Made by a program: the position numbers and the translations under genes | Shown: piece after piece, positions 1 to 3,834 of the stretch | Position numbering within the stretch: position 1 is the first letter of the stretch | Layout of the letters: every line of letters starts with the position of its first letter | Notes under the pieces: generated by a model | What the model was told of the DNA's origin: nothing | Database searches by the model: none | What the model saw: only the letters and a program-made list of their open reading frames with translations | DNA from: Acholeplasmatales bacterium | GTDB taxonomy: Bacteria > Bacillota_I > Bacilli_A > Izemoplasmatales > Hujiaoplasmataceae | Direction: 5' to 3' | NCBI GenBank assembly: GCA_003477305.1 | Contig: DMTN01000067.1 | Span: forward strand, 468-5,795 | Length of the DNA stretch: 5,328 nucleotides

Positions 1-974
1 CCCAGGGAAAAGCCACGCTGTCCTATGACAACATCGGCTCCGTCATCGCCACCAAAATCGGCGATCCGAACGGTCCGAGGATCATGGTCGCCGGCCATAT
101 GGACGAAATCGGCTTCATCGTCTCCGAGATCACCAAGGAAGGCTACGTCAAGTTCATCCCGGCGGGCGGGTGGTGGGGTCACGTCGTGCTCGGCCAGCAG
201 TTCCAGATCACGACCAAGGACGACAAGAGCATCCCCTGCGTCACCGGATCGAAGCCGCCCCACATCCTGAAAGAGGATGAAAAGGTGAAGGTCGTCGACC
301 TCAAAGACATGTACGTCGATCTCGGCGTCGCCTCCAAGGAAGCCGTCGAAGCGCTCGGCGTCAAAATCGGCGACATGATCACGCCCTACATCGAATCGCG
401 CGATCTGAACGATCCCAAATACCTGCTTGCGAAGGCGCTCGACAACCGGATCGGCGTCGCGCTCGCCCTCGAAGTCCTCGACAACCTCCAGCATGAGAGC
501 CATCCGAACGTCTACTACGGCGTCGGCACGGTTCAAGAAGAAGTCGGCGTCCGCGGCGCCGCCACGAGCGCCTACAAGGTCAATCCGGACATCGGCATCG
601 CCCTCGACGTCACGATCGCCCACGACTTCCCGGGCGGAACGAAAGAGACCGAACTCGGCAAGGGACCGTGTTTGATGATCTACGACTCCTCGATGGTCGG
701 CCATGTCGGCCTCCGCGAATACACCATCAACCTGTGCGAAGAACTCGGCATTCCTTATCAGCTTTCGTATCTGCGGCAGGGCGGCACCGACGCCGGCAAG
801 ATCCATCTCACGCAAACCGGCTGCCCGTCGATCGCGATCTGCCTCGCCAGCCGCTACATCCATTCGCACACCTCGATCATCCACGCCGACGACTACGAAA
901 ACGCCGTCCGGCTCGTCACCGAACTGCTGAAGCGTCTGGACCGCAAGACGGTCGACGACATCACGTACCGCTAA
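1..974 (+). CDS. M42 family metallo-aminopeptidase (5'-truncated by window edge)
   Basis: The reading frame is open from base 3, so the true start lies upstream; about 324 residues are visible against a usual family length of roughly 340-360. M42 enzymes (glutamyl aminopeptidase/TET/FrvX type) are cytosolic, often dodecameric, two-metal exopeptidases that trim N-terminal residues from peptides. The expected metal and catalytic positions are all visible in order: the His of GHMDEIGF (codon 96), the bridging Asp of ALDNRIG (441), the catalytic and ligand Glu pair in QEEVGVRGA (537 and 540), the Asp of ALDVT (606), and the His of RYIHSH (861). The protein therefore looks intact and active. An internal ATG at 84 is not the start, because conserved-looking sequence (SYDNIGSVIA) precedes it in frame. 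The stop is TAA at 972, 4 nt before rsmD, so the two are probably co-transcribed. The family is confident; the exact substrate preference cannot be read, and some M42 members are annotated as endoglucanases, probably wrongly. Confidence 0.93.
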   Translation, partial: QGKATLSYDNIGSVIATKIGDPNGPRIMVAGHMDEIGFIVSEITKEGYVKFIPAGGWWGHVVLGQQFQITTKDDKSIPCVTGSKPPHILKEDEKVKVVDLKDMYVDLGVASKEAVEALGVKIGDMITPYIESRDLNDPKYLLAKALDNRIGVALALEVLDNLQHESHPNVYYGVGTVQEEVGVRGAATSAYKVNPDIGIALDVTIAHDFPGGTKETELGKGPCLMIYDSSMVGHVGLREYTINLCEELGIPYQLSYLRQGGTDAGKIHLTQTGCPSIAICLASRYIHSHTSIIHADDYENAVRLVTELLKRLDRKTVDDITYR

Positions 975-978
975 GCAA

Positions 979-1536
979 ATGCGCGTCATCGCCGGCATGT
1001 ACCGCCGCCGGCTTCTCAAAGAGGCCGACAAGCACGCGACGCGTCCCACGACCGACAAGAACCGCGAGATGGTCTTCAATGTCCTCGGCCAGTTCTTCGA
1101 CGGCGGAACTGTCCTCGACCTGTACGCCGGCACCGGCGCGATGGGGATCGAGGCGCTCTCGCGCGGATGCACCAGAGCGACCTTCGTCGATTGCGACCCG
1201 GTCGCGATCCGCACGATCAACGACAACCTCGAGAGCCTCCATGTGTCCCGCCAGGCAGTCGCCGTGATCCGCGCCGAAGCCGAAGCCTGGCTCTCGGCGA
1301 ACCAGACCGAACGCTTCGATCTGGTCTTCCTCGATCCGCCGTACGCCCAGGAAGCCGTCCCCGCGACGATCCGCTTCCTTGCGGAGCACACGATGCTCGC
1401 CAAAGACGGCATCGTCGTCGCCGAAACCGATCGGGCGTTTCAAAACGCATCTGATTTCGCCGGACTCGCGCGCTATCGCGAGATTCCGGCCGGCAATTCC
1501 AAGTTCGCATTCTACCGATGGGGGGAACAATCATGA
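979..1536 (+). CDS. rsmD: 16S rRNA (guanine(966)-N(2))-methyltransferase RsmD
   Basis: RsmD uses S-adenosylmethionine to methylate N2 of G966 in 16S rRNA during small-subunit assembly in the cytoplasm. The 185-residue product has the usual family length and the family N-terminus (MRVIAG followed by basic residues), then RPTTDKNRE at about 22-30, the SAM-binding motif I LDLYAGTGAMG at 46-56, an acidic motif II (VDCDP, 70-74), and the catalytic DPPY at 119-122 typical of amino (N2/N6) methyltransferases. The ATG at 979 is chosen because it gives the MRVIAG start; a later ATG at 997 would remove it. There is no convincing Shine-Dalgarno site before it, but the peptidase gene stops only 4 nt upstream, so translation is probably coupled. 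The TGA stop overlaps the coaD start as ATGA. The rsmD-coaD order is common in Gram-positive bacteria, which supports both calls. Confidence 0.95.
   Translation: MRVIAGMYRRRLLKEADKHATRPTTDKNREMVFNVLGQFFDGGTVLDLYAGTGAMGIEALSRGCTRATFVDCDPVAIRTINDNLESLHVSRQAVAVIRAEAEAWLSANQTERFDLVFLDPPYAQEAVPATIRFLAEHTMLAKDGIVVAETDRAFQNASDFAGLARYREIPAGNSKFAFYRWGEQS
1520..1526 (+). promoter_or_regulatory. ribosome binding site of coaD
   Basis: GGGGGGA lies 6 nt before the ATG at 1533, inside the 3' end of rsmD. It favours the ATG at 1533 over an in-frame ATG at 1518, which would have this site within its own coding sequence and would add five residues before the conserved MKIGFYPGSFDP start. Confidence 0.7.
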
Positions 1537-2018
1537 AAATCGGCTTTTATCCCGGCAGCTTCGATCCGATCACGTTCGGCCACCTCGACATCATCGACCG
1601 CGGCGCGAAACTGTTCGACAAACTGTACGTCGCGATTTCGCACAATCCCAACAAGAAGACGATGTTCACCGCCCCGGAGCGGATCGCCCTGGTCAAAGAC
1701 GCCGTCAAGGATTTCCCGAACGTCGAAGTGATCCAGTCCGACATCCTCACCGTCGTCCACTGCAAGCAGCTCGGCGCGACCCATATCCTGCGCGGTCTTC
1801 GCGCCGTCACCGACTACGACTACGAGTTTCAGCTCACCAACTTCAACCGCCGGCTCGACAACGAGATCGACACCGTGTTTCTGATGACCGAGGGACAGCA
1901 TTCCTACCTCTCGTCTTCGTCGGTCCGGGAACTCGCGGAATTCAACGGCGACGTGTCGCCCTTCGTGCCGAAGGCGGTCGTCGCGGCGATCAAGAAAAAA
2001 GTCGCGTCGAAGCGCTAA
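1533..2018 (+). CDS. coaD: phosphopantetheine adenylyltransferase (CoaD)
   Basis: CoaD transfers AMP from ATP to 4'-phosphopantetheine, giving dephospho-CoA, the penultimate step of coenzyme A synthesis in the cytoplasm. With the ATG at 1533 the protein has 161 residues, matching the family (about 159-165). Visible motifs are the nucleotidyltransferase start YPGSFDPITFGH (6-17), whose TxxH segment (14-17) is the ATP-binding HIGH-like motif; K41-K42 in the phosphate loop region; LRGLRAVTDYDYE (86-98) with the conserved Arg residues and the acidic segment; and the C-terminal SSSSVRE (127-133), the ISSS-R motif that contacts ATP phosphates. Nothing essential is missing. The start overlaps the rsmD stop as ATGA, so expression probably depends on translation of rsmD. 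A strong hairpin 11 nt after the stop ends the operon. The C-terminus is lysine/arginine-rich. Confidence 0.97.
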   Translation: MKIGFYPGSFDPITFGHLDIIDRGAKLFDKLYVAISHNPNKKTMFTAPERIALVKDAVKDFPNVEVIQSDILTVVHCKQLGATHILRGLRAVTDYDYEFQLTNFNRRLDNEIDTVFLMTEGQHSYLSSSSVRELAEFNGDVSPFVPKAVVAAIKKKVASKR

Positions 2019-2028
2019 GAAACCAAAT

Positions 2029-2069
2029 AAAACTGGCAATCTTTCCCGAGGGAAGGATTGCCAGTTTTT
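2029..2069. terminator. bidirectional intrinsic terminator shared by convergent operons
   Basis: AAAACTGGCAATC (2029-2041) pairs perfectly with GATTGCCAGTTTT (2056-2068). The stem extends inward through TTTCC/GGAAG with one G-T wobble, to a small CGAG loop. On the plus strand the stem runs into TTTTT (2065-2069), and on the minus strand into TTTTATTT, so both orientations have a U-rich tail. The hairpin starts 11 nt after the coaD stop and 2 nt after the stop of the convergent thioredoxin-like gene, filling nearly all of the 52-nt gap. Confidence 0.93.
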
Positions 2070-2070
2070 G

Positions 2071-2520
2071 TTATTCGAGAATCGGGAATGCGACGTAATA
2101 ATCGAGCCAGTCGACCAGACGTTCGACCGATTCGAACGCCCGTTCGGTTTTCGCGGGATCGGTCGCGGCTTGCAGTTCGCCACCGGCGAAGACGGCGACC
2201 GTCGGCGTGTACCGGTAATCGAAGATCTCATTCGTCCCGGGGAAAGCGGCGCCGGCCTCGATCTTGTAGACGACGACGCCGTAGGTCGTGATCATCGCGT
2301 CGACGATCGGTTCGAAGTCGGCGCAGGTGATGCAGGTTTCCGAACTCACGATCAGGACGAAATCAGCCATGGCGTCGATTTTCGCCTGAAGCGTGTCAGC
2401 GTCGATTTCCACCCAGGTAAGGGCGTCCGGATCCGTTTCGAGGACAATGCGGTCGTTTGGGATACAGGAAAATAAGGCGAAACCAAGTGCGATGGTCAGC
2501 AGAATCAGCAGTTTTTTCAT
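2071..2520 (-). CDS. thioredoxin-fold lipoprotein with CITC active site
   Basis: This 149-residue protein is a predicted membrane-anchored, extracytoplasmic thiol-disulfide protein. Residues 1-18 are a signal peptide (MKK, then a hydrophobic stretch) ending in the lipobox LFSC, with Cys19 as the lipidation site. A thioredoxin-like domain follows: a hydrophobic strand (FVLIV, 54-58), then SSETCITCADF with the redox pair Cys63-Cys66, a helix, a second strand (VVVYKIE), and the loop YTPTVAVFAGGE, whose Pro106 fits the cis-proline opposite the active site. The CITC dipeptide differs from the CGPC of ordinary thioredoxin, so its redox role is uncertain; it may reduce, oxidise or only bind thiols. 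It is the last gene of the minus-strand operon, 15 nt after the second CHR gene. Its weak SD (AAAGG, 2531-2535, 10 nt from the ATG) overlaps the end of that gene. It ends against the shared terminator. The exact subfamily is not recognised. Confidence 0.85.
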   Translation of the reverse strand: MKKLLILLTIALGFALFSCIPNDRIVLETDPDALTWVEIDADTLQAKIDAMADFVLIVSSETCITCADFEPIVDAMITTYGVVVYKIEAGAAFPGTNEIFDYRYTPTVAVFAGGELQAATDPAKTERAFESVERLVDWLDYYVAFPILE

Positions 2521-2530
2521 GAAGGTTCAG

Positions 2531-2535
2531 CCTTT
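2531..2535 (-). promoter_or_regulatory. ribosome binding site of the thioredoxin-like gene
   Basis: AAAGG on the minus strand lies 10 nt before the ATG at 2520 and directly follows the TAG stop of the upstream CHR gene. The match is short and the spacing long, so translation may be modest or coupled to the gene before it. Confidence 0.5.
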
Positions 2536-3123
2536 CTAGAAAATTCCGTAGAGGACGACGCCGAGGACCGCCGCGATCAAAAGCAGCAAAATCGGCGAGA
2601 GTTTTTTGCATTTGCGCGAGAGGACGAAGATGAAGGTCAGGATGATGACCGCATAGGCGTCGAAAACGCCGAAGTCGAAACGCAGGGCATTGAGGTCGAG
2701 CGATGGGAAGATCCGTTCGGCGGCGAGGGTGAAGGCGACGGCGAGGACGAGGCCGGCGACGGCGGGACGAAGCCCGACGAAAGCCGCCTTGAATCCTTTC
2801 GATTCGAGAATCTTCGCACTGAACCGCGCGATCAGAAGCAGGATGATGAAGGAGGGGAGGATCACGCCGAGGGTCGAGACGACGCCGCCGAGGACGCCGG
2901 CGGCTTCGATGCCGATGAAGGTGGCGATATTCACGGCGAAGGGACCGGGCGTCGACTCGCTGACGGCGATGAAGTCCACCAGGCTTTCGGCCGTGATGAA
3001 GCCGTCGCCGACGAGCTCGCTCTGAATCAAGGGAATCATCGCATAGCCGCCGCCGAAGGTGAAGATGCCGATCTTGAAGAAAGTCCAGAAGAGGCGGAAG
3101 AGGAGAAGGATGGCTTCAGGCAC
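2536..3123 (-). CDS. CHR family (chromate transporter-like) membrane protein, second half-size subunit
   Basis: This is a 195-residue hydrophobic protein of the short-chain CHR group, in which one half-length domain is encoded per gene and two neighbouring genes together correspond to a full-length ChrA. Characterised CHR proteins export chromate, but many members probably carry other anions, so the substrate here is open. Signature segments are FTFGGGYAMIP (21-31), SESTPGPFAVNIATFIG (55-71), a conserved-looking glycine/proline membrane segment (GVILPSF), and GLRPAV. Several hydrophobic spans follow to the C-terminus. I choose a GTG start at 3123: a strong SD (3132-3139) lies 8 nt upstream, and this start gives an N-terminus that aligns residue for residue with the partner protein. 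An in-frame ATG at 3168 would add 15 polar residues and overlap the upstream gene by 53 nt. With GTG the overlap is 8 nt, which implies coupled translation and matched subunit output. Confidence 0.88.
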   Translation of the reverse strand: MPEAILLLFRLFWTFFKIGIFTFGGGYAMIPLIQSELVGDGFITAESLVDFIAVSESTPGPFAVNIATFIGIEAAGVLGGVVSTLGVILPSFIILLLIARFSAKILESKGFKAAFVGLRPAVAGLVLAVAFTLAAERIFPSLDLNALRFDFGVFDAYAVIILTFIFVLSRKCKKLSPILLLLIAAVLGVVLYGIF

Positions 3124-3691
3124 GGGGTTCGCCCCCCTTCGCATTCCGGCGCGCGAGGATGACGCCATAGAGGATTCCGGCGATCGCGGCGAATAGGATG
3201 ATCAAGATCGCGTTCAGACCGGTGAACGTCGCGACGAGGAAGGCCGCACACAGGACCAGGATCGAGAAGAGATCCTTCTTTCCCGACTTGGTCAGTTTGA
3301 AGACGGCGTTCAGGATGATGACGGCGACCGCGGCGCGAAGACCCATGAAGGCATATTCGACCCATAAGAGCGCCTTGAACTGGGCGTAGAAGAACGTGAT
3401 CAGGGTGATGATCGCAAACGAGGGAAGGACGACGCCGAGGGTGGCGGAAAGCGCCCCCCAGAACCCGCCGATGTGATAGCCGATGTAGGTGGCGGCGTTG
3501 ACGGCGATGACGCCGGGCGTCGACTCCGAGATGACCAATAGCTTGACGATGTCTTCGTCGGTGACCCAGTGCTTGACGTCGACGACTTCGCGCTGCATGA
3601 TCGGGATCATCGCGTAGCCGCCGCCGAAGGTGAACGCGCCGATCTTCATGAAGGTCAAGAACAGATCGGGAATCTTATGGATTTTCCGCAT
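3116..3691 (-). CDS. CHR family (chromate transporter-like) membrane protein, first half-size subunit
   Basis: This 191-residue integral membrane protein is the first gene of the minus-strand operon. It carries the same CHR signatures as its downstream partner at the same residue numbers: FTFGGGYAMIP (20-30), SESTPGVIAVNAATYIG (55-71), a Pro-containing membrane segment (VVLPSF, 87-92) and GLRAAV (117-122), followed by hydrophobic spans and a short basic, polar tail. Paired half-size CHR genes are known from Bacillus-type bacteria, where both are needed for chromate resistance; by analogy these two probably assemble into one transporter. The ATG at 3691 is supported by a near-perfect SD (GGAGGT, 5 nt away) and a short leader from a TATAAT promoter. 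The TGA stop overlaps the GTG start of the second subunit. The two copies are clearly diverged, so this is an old duplication rather than a recent one. The true substrate is unknown. Confidence 0.9.
   Translation of the reverse strand: MRKIHKIPDLFLTFMKIGAFTFGGGYAMIPIMQREVVDVKHWVTDEDIVKLLVISESTPGVIAVNAATYIGYHIGGFWGALSATLGVVLPSFAIITLITFFYAQFKALLWVEYAFMGLRAAVAVIILNAVFKLTKSGKKDLFSILVLCAAFLVATFTGLNAILIILFAAIAGILYGVILARRNAKGGEPRA
3132..3139 (-). promoter_or_regulatory. ribosome binding site deciding the GTG start of the second CHR gene
   Basis: AAGGGGGG on the minus strand lies 8 nt before the GTG at 3123, within the last codons of the first CHR gene. No comparable site precedes the upstream ATG at 3168, so this supports GTG as the start. 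Confidence 0.65.
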
Positions 3692-3696
3692 GGGCC

Positions 3697-3702
3697 ACCT
3701 CC
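3697..3702 (-). promoter_or_regulatory. ribosome binding site of the first CHR gene
   Basis: GGAGGT on the minus strand, 5 nt before the ATG at 3691, is a consensus Shine-Dalgarno sequence. It confirms the operon's first start codon. Confidence 0.85.
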
Positions 3703-3721
3703 GTTGAATTCATTCGAGAAC

Positions 3722-3749
3722 ATTATATCACAAGAGGCGGACGACAAAA
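3722..3749 (-). promoter_or_regulatory. promoter of the CHR/thioredoxin-like operon
   Basis: On the minus strand a perfect TATAAT (3727-3722) is preceded by TG one base upstream, an extended -10 element (TGATATAAT). The -35 region is poor; the best candidate is TTTTGT (3749-3744) at 16-nt spacing. The extended -10 may compensate, or an activator may be needed. Predicted transcription starts about 20-25 nt before the ATG, leaving no room for a leader riboswitch. Confidence 0.7.
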
Positions 3750-3782
3750 CGATTATTTCCCGACGATGATGGGTTGTTCCCT

Positions 3783-3810
3783 TTGAAAACGCCCATAAAT
3801 CGGCTATAAT
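3783..3810 (+). promoter_or_regulatory. sigma-A/sigma-70-type promoter of the MBL-GGDEF gene
   Basis: TTGAAA (3783-3788, five of six consensus bases) and a perfect TATAAT (3805-3810) are separated by 16 nt. The predicted start near 3817 leaves an untranslated leader of about 18 nt. It is divergent from the CHR operon promoter; the two -10 boxes are 77 nt apart, so one regulator bound between them could affect both. Confidence 0.82.
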
Positions 3811-3820
3811 GGATGCAAAC

Positions 3821-3830
3821 AGGCGGTGAT
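3821..3830 (+). promoter_or_regulatory. ribosome binding site of the MBL-GGDEF gene
   Basis: AGGCGGTGAT matches the full anti-SD complement AGGAGGTGAT with one mismatch, and ends 4 nt before the ATG at 3835. It strongly supports that ATG as the start. Confidence 0.8.
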
Positions 3831-3834
3831 TTCG

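Noticed and set aside
668..1267. Plus-strand open frame of 199 codons across the peptidase/rsmD junction
   Set aside because: It is out of frame with two conserved genes, and its Arg/Pro/Ser-rich product is a frame-shift shadow.
961..1530. Open frame of 189 codons on the minus strand opposite rsmD
   Set aside because: It lies wholly antisense to a well-supported conserved gene, has no recognisable domain, and has a composition expected from mirrored codons.
1518..1532. ATG at 1518 as the coaD start
   Set aside because: It would add MGGTI before the conserved MKIGFYPGSFDP and place the SD inside the coding sequence. The ATGA overlap start at 1533 fits better.
3771..3781. GGGTTGTTCCC as a possible operator palindrome between the divergent promoters
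   Set aside because: Only three base pairs are symmetric (GGG/CCC); the inner bases do not mirror, so it is not distinguishable from chance.
3692..3834. Possible riboswitch or small RNA in the divergent gap
   Set aside because: The promoters leave leaders of only about 18-25 nt on each side, and I saw no hairpin with a T-tract within the gap.
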